A stretch of 64,000 nucleotides of DNA from Pontibacter vulgaris (GTDB lineage: Bacteria > Bacteroidota > Bacteroidia > Cytophagales > Hymenobacteraceae). The notes under the pieces are model-generated. The model had not been told where the DNA came from. It saw only the letters and a list, made by a program, of their open reading frames with translations, and searched no databases. The stretch lies in contig NZ_JAJVDH010000003.1 of NCBI RefSeq assembly GCF_022758145.1, positions 868,001 through 932,000 of the forward strand, given 5' to 3'. A program made the position numbers and the translations under genes. Numbering within the stretch: the stretch's first letter is position 1; each line of letters starts with the position of its first letter. Of this stretch, positions 26,584 through 34,413 are shown piece after piece.

Positions 26584-27570
26584 TTAGTCGATGTAGCCCT
26601 GGGCACGCATCCATTCGTCGTTGTAGATCTTACCCAGGTAACGCGTTCCGTGGTCTGGCAATAATACCACAATCACATCATCCTCAGTTAAGTTATTCTC
26701 ACGGGCATACTCCAATGCGCCAAACACCGCTGTTCCGCAAGACCAACCCACAAACAGGCCTTCTTCTTTCGCCAGTCTGCGTGTCATTACAGCACCATCC
26801 TTATCCGTTACTTTTATAAACTGATCGATCAGGTCGAAGTCCACATTCTTTGGCAGGATATCTTCACCGATGCCTTCTGTCGCATAAGAGTAGATCTCGT
26901 TCTCGTCGAAAATGCCAGTCTCTTTATACTTCTTGAACACAGAACCATAGGTATCAATACCGATCGTTTTTACAGCCGGGTTCTTCTCCTTCAGATATTT
27001 AGAGATACCGGTTACTGTACCACCCGTACCTACACCCGTAATAAAGTGCGTTACTTTGCCCTCGGTCTGCTCCCAGATCTCAGGGCCGGTGCTTTCGTAG
27101 TGAGCCGCCCAATTCGACATGTTATCGTACTGGTTCGGGTAAAATGAATTTGGAATTTCCTGGTTCAGGCGCTTAGCCACCGAGTAGTAAGAGTCCGGAT
27201 GATCAGGGGATACGTTGGTTGGGCAAACTACCACTTCGGCACCTACGGCACGCAGGATATCCATTTTCTCTTTGCTCTGCTTATCAGCTAAGGTAAAAAT
27301 ACATTTATAACCTTTAGCAATGGCAGCCAGCGCAAGGCCCATACCTGTATTGCCGGATGTGCCTTCAATAATGGTTCCGCCCGGCTTTAGAATACCTGCC
27401 TTCTCGGCATCTTCAATCATTTTAATGGCCATGCGGTCTTTAACTGAGTTGCCCGGGTTCAGGTACTCTACTTTAGCCAGTATGGTAGCTTTTACGCCTT
27501 TAGTTACGTTGTTAAGCTTTACCAAGGGGGTGTTACCGATTGCTTCGGTAATATGGTTCAGGTACTTCAT
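26584..27570 (-). CDS. PLP-dependent cystathionine beta-synthase / cysteine synthase family enzyme
   Basis: 328 residues from the ATG at 27570, chosen over an ATG at 27660 because a perfect -7 box lies at 27595-27602. Fold type II PLP enzyme: Lys44 in NPGNSVKDR binds PLP as a Schiff base, EGTSGNTG (69-76) binds the substrate carboxylate, and GVGTGGTVTG binds the phosphate. The C-terminal DHGTRYLGKIYNDEWM is typical of cystathionine beta-synthase. The regulatory CBS domain pair is absent, so the protein is a catalytic core only. Either O-acetylserine sulfhydrylase or CBS activity is possible. Confidence 0.88.
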   Translation of the reverse strand: MKYLNHITEAIGNTPLVKLNNVTKGVKATILAKVEYLNPGNSVKDRMAIKMIEDAEKAGILKPGGTIIEGTSGNTGMGLALAAIAKGYKCIFTLADKQSKEKMDILRAVGAEVVVCPTNVSPDHPDSYYSVAKRLNQEIPNSFYPNQYDNMSNWAAHYESTGPEIWEQTEGKVTHFITGVGTGGTVTGISKYLKEKNPAVKTIGIDTYGSVFKKYKETGIFDENEIYSYATEGIGEDILPKNVDFDLIDQFIKVTDKDGAVMTRRLAKEEGLFVGWSCGTAVFGALEYARENNLTEDDVIVVLLPDHGTRYLGKIYNDEWMRAQGYID

Positions 27571-27594
27571 CTGAATTCTGTTTGGATTCGGGTG

Positions 27595-27602
27595 CAAAGG
27601 TA
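27595..27602 (-). promoter_or_regulatory. -7 box of the CBS-type gene
   Basis: TACCTTTG on the minus strand matches TAnnTTTG fully, about 25 nt before the ATG at 27570. It falls inside the longer frame, which argues against the 27660 start. No good -33 element is seen. Confidence 0.5.
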
Positions 27603-27723
27603 AGTAATTAAAATTATGTTTTGCTGCTATACCTGCAGCACTGTTATACTTAACCAACATAGTTACAGGCCTATCACGTTCCTTAAGTTGGCAAACGAGG
27701 GCTTATATTAGGTATAACTATTT

Positions 27724-27754
27724 TTTGTGCAGGCCATAAAAAAGCCTATTTTTG
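27724..27754 (+). promoter_or_regulatory. Full Bacteroidota promoter of sucD
   Basis: TTTG (27724-27727), 19-bp spacer, TATTTTTG (27747-27754). Both elements match the primary sigma consensus TTTG-N19-TAnnTTTG. The clearest promoter in the window, 48 nt before the sucD ATG. Confidence 0.8.
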
Positions 27755-27801
27755 CACATCCTTATTATTAGACGGTCTATACACAACTAAATAAGATACA
27801 C

Positions 27802-28692
27802 ATGAGTGTTTTAGTAAATAAAGATTCGAAAGTGATTGTACAGGGCTTCACAGGTTCTGAAGGTTCTTTCCACGCATCTCAAATGATTGAGTATGGCACT
27901 AACGTAGTTGGTGGTGTAACTCCGGGCAAAGGTGGCCAAAACCACTTAGACCTGCCGGTTTTCAATACAGTGGCTGATGCTGTAAAAAAGACTGGTGCTG
28001 ATGTATCTATCATTTTCGTACCGCCGGCTTTTGCTGCTGACGCTATCATGGAAGCTGCTGATGCAGGCATAAAAGTGATCGTGTGTATTACAGAAGGTAT
28101 CCCTGTAAAGGACATGGTAGCTGCTAAAAACTACATCAAGTCCAGAAATGTAACGCTTATCGGGCCAAACTGCCCGGGTGTGATTACGCCAGGTGAAGCT
28201 AAAGTTGGTATCATGCCAGGTTTCGTGTTCAAGCCAGGTCGTATCGGTATAGTTTCTAAATCTGGTACATTAACGTACGAAGCTGCTGACCAGATCGTGA
28301 AAGCTGGTTTAGGTATCTCTACTGCTATCGGTATCGGTGGTGACCCAATTATTGGTACGCCAACTAAAGATGCGGTTCAGTTACTGATGGAAGACCCTGA
28401 GACGGATGCTATCGTGATGATCGGTGAGATTGGAGGTAACTATGAGGCAATGGCTTCTAAATACATCAGCGAAACTGGCAACAAAAAGCCGGTAGTAGGT
28501 TTCATCGCTGGCCAGACAGCTCCAGCTGGTCGCCGTATGGGCCACGCGGGTGCTATAGTTGGTGGCGCTGACGATACTGCTGCTGCTAAAATGGCGATCA
28601 TGCGCGAGAATGGTATCCATGTGGTAGATTCTCCTGCTGAGATCGGCGAAGCAATGGTGAAGGCTTTACAGGAAGCTGGCATCAACGCGTAA
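27802..28692 (+). CDS. sucD: Succinate-CoA ligase subunit alpha
   Basis: 296 residues, ATG at 27802. TCA-cycle enzyme that joins succinyl-CoA cleavage to nucleotide triphosphate formation. CoA-binding N-terminal domain ([16 protein letters not shown]), [21 protein letters not shown] and the active-site phosphohistidine His248 in [13 protein letters not shown] are all present. The beta subunit is not adjacent, which is common in Bacteroidota. Codon use is noticeably of the highly expressed type, and this gene contains none of the AAGTATA heptamers, while two copies follow right after its stop. Confidence 0.95.
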   Translation: MSVLVNKDSKVIVQGFTGSEGSFHASQMIEYGTNVVGGVTPGKGGQNHLDLPVFNTVADAVKKTGADVSIIFVPPAFAADAIMEAADAGIKVIVCITEGIPVKDMVAAKNYIKSRNVTLIGPNCPGVITPGEAKVGIMPGFVFKPGRIGIVSKSGTLTYEAADQIVKAGLGISTAIGIGGDPIIGTPTKDAVQLLMEDPETDAIVMIGEIGGNYEAMASKYISETGNKKPVVGFIAGQTAPAGRRMGHAGAIVGGADDTAAAKMAIMRENGIHVVDSPAEIGEAMVKALQEAGINA

Positions 28693-28725
28693 TCTGAAAG
28701 TATACTCTAAAGTATAAATCATAAG

Positions 28726-28755
28726 CAAAGGCTGCTCTTAACGGGGCAGCCTTTG
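28726..28755 (+). terminator. sucD terminator
   Basis: Ten-bp stem CAAAGGCTGC/GCAGCCTTTG with a 10-nt loop, then TTGTTT. Confidence 0.75.
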
Positions 28756-28878
28756 TTGTTTATATAGATCTATAGCTTATCTGCTGACCCCGGTATCTAA
28801 CTGGTAACGCAAAGTGCACCAGAGAGCCAGAAATCTTTGTAGTTGCTGTTTAATGCTCGCTGCAAGGTCATTAACCCT

Positions 28879-29823
28879 CTAACTTATACTTACTACTTTT
28901 TGCTTTTTCCTATTTCTTATACTTTCCGGCAGGCCTTCTAAAATTTCGTTCTGCAGTGCTTGTATCAGCTTCTTTTTCAGGAAACTTTTATGCACTACCA
29001 GGCTAACTTCACGCACCGGTTGCGGCTCACTAAAAGGTCGTACCAGTTTCTTTTTATCTTCCGGCATTTCCAGCACCGATAGTTCCGGTAGCAAGGTTAG
29101 GCCATGCTGCGTTTCCACAATGCGTTTTAAGGTTTCCAGAGAACCGCTTCTATAGTCGAAGTTTGCGCCCTCGGAACCGCCAACTTTACCGCCACGGTTA
29201 CAGATATTCAGCACCTGGCTCCGGAAACAGTGGCCTTCATTCAGTACCCACAGGTCGTCTGGCAAAAGCTCTACGGGGTCTATTTCGGATTGCTTTGCCA
29301 AGGCATGCTTCGGATTTACATACACCATAAAAGCTTCGTAAAACAGGGGCAGCTCTTTTATACTTTTATCTTCGAGGGGTGTCACTAAAAGGCCAACATC
29401 CAGCAATTCATGGTTCAGTTTTTCTATGATCTGGTCTGTGAGCAATTCCTGCACTACCACGCGCACCTGCGGGTACTTCTCCATAAAGCTGGTAATAAAC
29501 AGCGGGATCAGGTAAGGTGCTATAGTTGGAATCACACCTATGCGCAATACACCGGTTAGCTCCTGCTTCTGGTTCTGCACCAGTTCCTGAATTTTCTTCG
29601 ATTCTGCTAGTACAATACGTGCCTGTGCAATTACTTCTTTCCCCATTTCAGTTGGCCGCACCGGCACCCGGCTTCTGTCGAAGAGTTGCACGCCCAGCTC
29701 TTCCTCCAGTTTCTGCAACTGCATGCTTAAGGTAGGTTGCGTTACAAAACAATGCTCTGCTGCTGTGGCAAAATGCCTGAAAGTATCAACGGCAAGCAGG
29801 TATTCAAGCTGTACTAAGGTCAT
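28879..29823 (-). CDS. oxyR: Hydrogen peroxide-sensing LysR-type regulator OxyR
   Basis: 314 residues, ATG at 29823. N-terminal winged helix-turn-helix (AAEHCFVTQPTLSMQLQKLE, about 21-40) and a periplasmic-binding-protein-like sensor. The redox pair is conserved in position: Cys199 and Cys208 in HCFRSQVLNIC, spaced exactly as in E. coli OxyR, where disulfide formation activates the factor. It is divergent from dps-ahpC-ahpD, the expected targets, with 172 bp between. A dyad at 29846-29876 lies directly before its start, fitting autoregulation. Function is inferred with good support. Confidence 0.92.
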   Translation of the reverse strand: MTLVQLEYLLAVDTFRHFATAAEHCFVTQPTLSMQLQKLEEELGVQLFDRSRVPVRPTEMGKEVIAQARIVLAESKKIQELVQNQKQELTGVLRIGVIPTIAPYLIPLFITSFMEKYPQVRVVVQELLTDQIIEKLNHELLDVGLLVTPLEDKSIKELPLFYEAFMVYVNPKHALAKQSEIDPVELLPDDLWVLNEGHCFRSQVLNICNRGGKVGGSEGANFDYRSGSLETLKRIVETQHGLTLLPELSVLEMPEDKKKLVRPFSEPQPVREVSLVVHKSFLKKKLIQALQNEILEGLPESIRNRKKQKVVSIS

Positions 29824-29845
29824 ATTTTTATTTTTTATACCTCCC

Positions 29846-29876
29846 GATAAGCATAGAAATATAGCTATACATTATC
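29846..29876. promoter_or_regulatory. Candidate OxyR operator
   Basis: GATAA...TTATC ends enclose ATAG-N8-CTAT (29853-29868). The E. coli OxyR half-site is ATAG-N7-CTAT, so the spacing is off by one. The site is 22 nt before the oxyR start and about 50 bp upstream of the dps -33 box. Suggestive only. Confidence 0.4.
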
Positions 29877-29923
29877 AAAAAGCACATCATCGAACCAAAC
29901 TATAAAGGTATAAATATAATCAA

Positions 29924-29955
29924 TTTGATTTATAATCACCACTCCGGCACCTTTG
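29924..29955 (+). promoter_or_regulatory. Promoter of dps-ahpC-ahpD
   Basis: TTTG (29924-29927), 20-bp spacer, CACCTTTG (29948-29955). The -7 box misses only the first T of TAnnTTTG. About 40 nt upstream of the dps ATG. Confidence 0.55.
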
Positions 29956-29995
29956 TATCGTAGCTATTGAGCAGAACTAAAATAATAAGAACACT

Positions 29996-30469
29996 ATGGA
30001 AAACTTAAATCAGATCGGGTTAGAACAAGCAGATAGCAAGCAGGTTGCCGAAAAATTAAATGAGCTGCTGGCTAACTATCACATATACTACCAGAATTTA
30101 CGCGGTTTTCATTGGAACATTAAAGGCGTTCATTTCTTCCAGTTGCACGCCAAATTCGAGGAGCTTTACAATAGTGCCCTTGCCAAAATCGATGCCATTG
30201 CAGAGCGCATACTTACGATCGGGCAAAAGCCGCTCTCCAGCTTTTCAGACTATATGCGGGTATCAAGTATACAGGAAGCTAATGGCTTAAGCGGCGATAA
30301 GGAAACTGTTTCGGCCACGCATGCCAACCTGACCACAATCATAAGCCTGGAACGGGAAATTTTAAGTATGGCTGCAGAAACCGGCGACGAAGGCACCGTA
30401 GGCCTGATAAGCGAAGACATTAACGAGAACGAGAAAACCCTCTGGATGCTGAATGCTTTCCTGAGCTAA
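29996..30469 (+). CDS. dps: DNA-binding ferritin-like protein Dps
   Basis: 157 residues, ATG at 29996. Dps forms a dodecamer that oxidises Fe(II) with H2O2 and shields DNA. The intersubunit ferroxidase ligands are conserved with Dps spacing: His39, His51, Asp66, Glu70 (GFHWNIKGVHFFQLH ... KIDAIAERI). The N-terminus is short and not strongly basic, so DNA binding may be weak. First gene of dps-ahpC-ahpD, opposite oxyR. Confidence 0.93.
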   Translation: MENLNQIGLEQADSKQVAEKLNELLANYHIYYQNLRGFHWNIKGVHFFQLHAKFEELYNSALAKIDAIAERILTIGQKPLSSFSDYMRVSSIQEANGLSGDKETVSATHANLTTIISLEREILSMAAETGDEGTVGLISEDINENEKTLWMLNAFLS

Positions 30470-30515
30470 TCTAAAAAATAATCTACACCAAATCATACCT
30501 AATTACTTATTTACC

Positions 30516-31076
30516 ATGCCTCAAAACAGAATTTTATCAGTAGGGTCAACATTCCCGGAGTTTAAGAAAAAGGCCGTTGTATCGCTTGAAAGCGGAAAAG
30601 AGTTTGCCGATATAACCAACAACACGCATATAGAGCGCGAGCAATGGATGGTGATGTTCTGGTGGCCGAAAGACTTTACGTTTGTGTGCCCTACCGAAAT
30701 TGCTGAATTCAACAAAAATTACGACGAGTTCCGTGACCGCGATGCCATGCTGATAGGTGCCTCAACTGATTCAGAATTTGTGCACTCTGCGTGGCGACAG
30801 AACCACAACGACCTGCGCGACCTTCGTTTCCCGATGATGGCTGATACTTCTAAATCGTTGGCTGAAGAACTTGGCATTCTGGAAGCAGAGGAGAAAGTAG
30901 CTTACCGTGTAACTTACATTGTTGACCCACAAGGCATCATCCGTTGGGTTAGCCTGAATGACCTGAGTGTGGGCCGCAATGTGGCCGAAGTACTGCGCGT
31001 GCTCGATGCCCTGCAGACAGATGAACTTTGCCCTTGCAACTGGAAAAAAGGCGAAGAAACTTTAACAAAGGCTTAA
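30516..31076 (+). CDS. ahpC: Peroxiredoxin AhpC, mycobacterial-like
   Basis: 186 residues, ATG at 30516. Two-Cys peroxiredoxin: peroxidatic Cys58 in FTFVCPTE, resolving cysteines Cys172 and Cys174 in ELCPCNWKKG. The double-Cys CPCNW end is that of the Mycobacterium AhpC type, which is reduced by AhpD instead of AhpF. That fits the ahpD gene 135 bp downstream. It reduces hydroperoxides and peroxynitrite in the cytoplasm. Starts 46 bp after dps, same transcript expected. Confidence 0.93.
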   Translation: MPQNRILSVGSTFPEFKKKAVVSLESGKEFADITNNTHIEREQWMVMFWWPKDFTFVCPTEIAEFNKNYDEFRDRDAMLIGASTDSEFVHSAWRQNHNDLRDLRFPMMADTSKSLAEELGILEAEEKVAYRVTYIVDPQGIIRWVSLNDLSVGRNVAEVLRVLDALQTDELCPCNWKKGEETLTKA

Positions 31077-31211
31077 TCCCATCCTTTTAAAGATCTTGTT
31101 TTATGGTGATTGAATGAAGCAGACTGGCAGTGGCGAAAGCTACTGCTACCTGTTTCTTTATTGCCCAAAACGCAAGCCGTAATTATACTTTCCATACTAC
31201 CTTTTATACTT

Positions 31212-31799
31212 ATGCTAACCGCAACCCAAGAAACCAAATCTGACCTGCTTAAAGATCTGGGCTTACCAGAAAACAGTGCTTTTGCAGCTCTTGATAAATT
31301 AACCGACACCGAATCGCGCTACCTCCGCGACCTACGTGTAAACCTGAAAACGGCACTTGCCGGCGAAACGCTTAGCTTAAAAGAAGCTTACCTGCTAGCC
31401 GTAGCCAGCGCTGCCAATGAAGAAAACCACCATTTAAGCCAGGCATTTGAAGCGAAAGCCATAGAGAATGGAGCTGAGCAAGGCGAAATTGCTGAAGCCA
31501 TTGCCTGCGCCTCTTTGCTGGCAACCAACAACATACTATACCGCTTCCGCCATTTTGCACACAAAGATGTGTATGAGCAACTGCCAGCCCGCGTAAAAAT
31601 GAACATTATGGCAAATCCTGTATTAGGCAAAGAGTTCTTTGAACTGGTTAGCCTTGCTATTTCGGCTATTAATGGTTGCGAGCGATGTGTAGCTGCCCAC
31701 GAAACATCAGTTTTAAAACTAGGAGCTACAGAAGCCCGCATCTTCGATGCTATCCGGGTTGCTGCCGTAGTTGTTGGCTTAAGCAAGATCATCAAATAA
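31212..31799 (+). CDS. ahpD: Alkylhydroperoxidase AhpD / carboxymuconolactone decarboxylase family
   Basis: About 195 residues from the ATG at 31212 (MLTATQETKSD); the frame is open further upstream but without family sequence. The catalytic motif is Cys156-x2-Cys159 with His163 (GCERCVAAHE), the same Cys-xx-Cys-xxx-His spacing as AhpD of Mycobacterium tuberculosis. AhpD passes electrons from lipoylated proteins to AhpC. The position after a mycobacterial-type ahpC makes the assignment firm. A good hairpin terminator follows at 31826. Confidence 0.92.
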   Translation: MLTATQETKSDLLKDLGLPENSAFAALDKLTDTESRYLRDLRVNLKTALAGETLSLKEAYLLAVASAANEENHHLSQAFEAKAIENGAEQGEIAEAIACASLLATNNILYRFRHFAHKDVYEQLPARVKMNIMANPVLGKEFFELVSLAISAINGCERCVAAHETSVLKLGATEARIFDAIRVAAVVVGLSKIIK

Positions 31800-31825
31800 A
31801 CTAATACAGCTTAATTATATAGGTA

Positions 31826-31852
31826 AAGCACCTGTGGTTTCCGCAGGTGTTT
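31826..31852 (+). terminator. Terminator of dps-ahpC-ahpD
   Basis: Stem AAGCACCTGTGG/CCGCAGGTGTTT (12 bp with two wobble pairs), 3-nt loop, then TTTGATTTT. Confidence 0.75.
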
Positions 31853-31992
31853 TTGATTTTATGGTAAGTATGGAAGGTAAATAAATCAAGATTTACAGGA
31901 TTGCTCAGACCTTGAGCGGACAGGTCGCGACCTATACCTCATATCTATAGTAGATTCCTCACTATAATTGAAATAACAAATAGTATAAAACA

Positions 31993-32028
31993 AAACCGCC
32001 TGCTATACTAAAGTATAACAGGCGGTTT
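31993..32028 (-). terminator. rny terminator with TATACT/AGTATA stem
   Basis: 17-bp stem with one mismatch: AAACCGCCTG-c-TATACT against AGTATA-a-CAGGCGGTTT. On the minus strand it is followed by TGTTTTATAC. The loop-proximal part of the stem is built from the dispersed heptamer and its complement. Confidence 0.75.
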
Positions 32029-32050
32029 AACCTTAATTTAAAACTATAAA

Positions 32051-33616
32051 TTACTTGGCGTAGCTGATGGCGCGCATCTCACGAATTACCGTAATCTTAA
32101 TCTGGCCTGGATACTGCATTTCCTTTTCGATCTTCTGAGAAATATCAAAAGAGATCTGGGCAGCTTTTTCGTCGGTTACGTTATCGGCATCCACCATTAC
32201 GCGCAGCTCGCGGCCGGCTTGTATGGCGTAGCACTGGTTTACACCATCAAACGAAACTGCTGTTTCTTCAAGTTCTTTCAGACGCTTGATGTAAGACTCC
32301 ATCATCTCACGACGGGCACCTGGTCTTGAACCGGAGATCGCATCGCAGGCTTGTACCAACGGAGAGATCATGGCAGTCATTTCAATCTCATCGTGGTGGG
32401 CACCAATAGCATTACAGATATCCGGATGCTCCTTATACTTTTTGGCAAGCTCCATACCTATGATTGCGTGCGGCAATTCCGGCTCATCTGGCGTTACTTT
32501 ACCAATATCGTGTAACAGACCGGCACGTTTCGCATGCTTCACGTTCAGGCCAAGTTCTGCGGCCATAGTGGCGCAAAGGTTTGCTACTTCGCGCGAGTGC
32601 TGTAGTAGGTTCTGGCCATATGAAGAACGGAAACGCATACGGCCCACCATTTTGATCAGCTCAGGGTGCAGGCCATGTATACCAAGGTCGATGGCAGTAC
32701 GCTCACCGATCTCGATGATCTCTTCGTCAATGTTTTTGCGGGTTTTGGTTACCACCTCTTCAATTCGGGCCGGGTGAATACGTCCGTCAGCAACTAGGCG
32801 GTGCAACGATAAACGGGCAACTTCACGGCGAACAGGGTCGAAACCAGAAATAATGATTGCTTCAGGTGTGTCGTCTACAATAATTTCCACACCAGTAGCA
32901 GCTTCTAAAGCACGTATGTTACGGCCTTCACGACCAATGATCTTACCTTTGATGTCGTCACTTTCGATGTTGAAGACAGAAACGCAGTTCTCAATAGCAT
33001 GTTCCGCAGCAGTACGCTGTATGGTTTCGATAACGATTTTCTTTGCCTCTTTTGTAGCGGTAAGTTTGGCTTGGGCTACAATGTCTTTGATGTGCGATGA
33101 AGCGCGTGTCTGGGCCTCATTTTTCAGGGCTTCTACCAGTTGCTCGCGTGCCTCGGCGGCAGTAAGGCCGGCAATTTTTTCCAGTTGGCCAACAATTTCT
33201 TCGTGCTGGCGCTCTACCTCTTCTTTGCGCTTTTTAAGGTGCTCCAGTTGCAGGTCAAGGGCTTCTTTCTCTTTGTCGAGTTCGGTTTCGCGGCGCTTGG
33301 TCTGTTCCATTTGTTTGGCAACATGCTGCTCACGCTGTTTTACCTTGTTCTCATTCTGGATAATGATGTTCTTTTTCTTGTTCGAATCTTCTTCAAACTC
33401 AGATTTCAGGCGCAGGTATTTCTCCTTAGCCTCCAGTATGCGGTCTTTTTTAATGCTTTCGGCATTCAGCTCAGCCTCGCGAATAATGGATTTCGCTTTT
33501 TGGCGGGCGACTTCTTCCTGCTGCTTGTACAATTTCTGCAGCAGCATACGCCCTATGTACACGCCCACCCCGAGCGCTACAATAGCCGTAATTAAAATGT
33601 AAAGAATATTGGGCAT
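32051..33616 (-). CDS. rny: Ribonuclease Y
   Basis: 521 residues, ATG at 33616. N-terminal transmembrane anchor (about 3-22), a long charged coiled coil (about 25-205), a KH RNA-binding domain (about 210-275; [15 protein letters not shown]) and an HD phosphohydrolase domain with the catalytic HDIGK. RNase Y starts mRNA decay at the inner membrane. Length and domain order match the family. Last gene of pheT-coiled coil-zapA-rny; pheT and rny lie at opposite ends and both are conserved housekeeping genes. Confidence 0.94.
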   Translation of the reverse strand: MPNILYILITAIVALGVGVYIGRMLLQKLYKQQEEVARQKAKSIIREAELNAESIKKDRILEAKEKYLRLKSEFEEDSNKKKNIIIQNENKVKQREQHVAKQMEQTKRRETELDKEKEALDLQLEHLKKRKEEVERQHEEIVGQLEKIAGLTAAEAREQLVEALKNEAQTRASSHIKDIVAQAKLTATKEAKKIVIETIQRTAAEHAIENCVSVFNIESDDIKGKIIGREGRNIRALEAATGVEIIVDDTPEAIIISGFDPVRREVARLSLHRLVADGRIHPARIEEVVTKTRKNIDEEIIEIGERTAIDLGIHGLHPELIKMVGRMRFRSSYGQNLLQHSREVANLCATMAAELGLNVKHAKRAGLLHDIGKVTPDEPELPHAIIGMELAKKYKEHPDICNAIGAHHDEIEMTAMISPLVQACDAISGSRPGARREMMESYIKRLKELEETAVSFDGVNQCYAIQAGRELRVMVDADNVTDEKAAQISFDISQKIEKEMQYPGQIKITVIREMRAISYAK

Positions 33617-33731
33617 AACTATAAGCTTTTATGGTTGATAAAAACAAATAGCAGCACCTGCAGAGACAGTGTTTTAGCTTAAAACTGAAGTATAAATTGC
33701 GGCAGTAAAGATGGCTGCCAATTTATAGCTT

Positions 33732-34016
33732 TTACTTAGCTGATGATAAGAGATCGTCCAGAACGCTTAATTGATGGCCTACGTTGGAGATGTGATTATT
33801 CTTCTCCTCCTCCATTTTAAGCTTTTCTACCATGGTTTCAAAAGCAACCATAGCCAGAAGGTCCTGTTTATCCTGTATGCCGAACTGATCCTTGAAAAAG
33901 CGTAAACGCTCGTTCAATAGCTTTCCGACAACCCGAAGCCTTTCTTCTTCTTCTTCTTTCACCCGCATCGGATACTCGCGTTCCGCGATGCGAATCTTTA
34001 TAGATAATTCACCCAT
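33732..34016 (-). CDS. zapA: Cell division protein ZapA
   Basis: 94 residues, ATG at 34016. N-terminal globular head (SIKIRIAEREYPMRVKEEEEERL) and C-terminal coiled coil (about 50-80; FETMVEKLKMEEEKN), as in ZapA, which cross-links FtsZ filaments at the division ring. Length is typical (about 100). It sits between the coiled-coil gene and rny in an arrangement common in Bacteroidota. Confidence 0.88.
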   Translation of the reverse strand: MGELSIKIRIAEREYPMRVKEEEEERLRVVGKLLNERLRFFKDQFGIQDKQDLLAMVAFETMVEKLKMEEEKNNHISNVGHQLSVLDDLLSSAK

Positions 34017-34112
34017 CCGTGCGTTTCTTTATTTTTAGTCACCTCAGTTTCCATTGTTCGTAAGGGAGCAGCCATAAAGGGCCACAAGTATAAACTCCTC
34101 ACGTTCAAATAG

Positions 34113-34409
34113 CTAGTCCTGTAAGTAAGCAATACATTTGTCGATTTCGCGAATGTATTCGTTTAACTTCAGCTTTAACTCTGTCGAATTTGCAGCGTTA
34201 CCTGCTATCGTGTCTACAATTTTAACAATATTCTCCTGATTTTGAAAATTTTTTATTTGCTGTTCTTTCTCTTCTACCGTTGCTTCCAGAAGTTTAATTT
34301 CTTCCTGAGCCTGTATAAGACGCTGCTGCACATCGGCGTAGCGCGCTAAGAGCTTTCGCAGCTTATCTTCAATAGCATGGAGCTGTTGTATTTGCTTTTC
34401 TTTTGGCAT
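34113..34409 (-). CDS. Small coiled-coil protein between pheT and zapA
   Basis: 98 residues from the ATG at 34409, which overlaps the end of pheT only slightly less than the longer frame would. Nearly the whole protein (about 5-65) is a heptad-rich coiled coil (KLRKLLARYADVQQRLIQAQEEI), followed by a short C-terminal segment (KLKLNEYIREIDKCIAYL). Small coiled-coil genes in this place next to zapA are common in Bacteroidota, and a role with ZapA in cell division is an inference from position. No enzyme motif. Confidence 0.75.
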   Translation of the reverse strand: MPKEKQIQQLHAIEDKLRKLLARYADVQQRLIQAQEEIKLLEATVEEKEQQIKNFQNQENIVKIVDTIAGNAANSTELKLKLNEYIREIDKCIAYLQD

Positions 34410-34413
34410 AACA

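Noticed and set aside
27571..27660. N-terminal extension of the CBS-type enzyme
   Set aside because: A perfect -7 box falls inside it, and the family start fits the ATG at 27570.
32853..33602. 249-codon Ser/Cys-rich frame opposite rny
   Set aside because: Antisense to the coiled coil of RNase Y; low-complexity by mirror of Lys/Glu codons.
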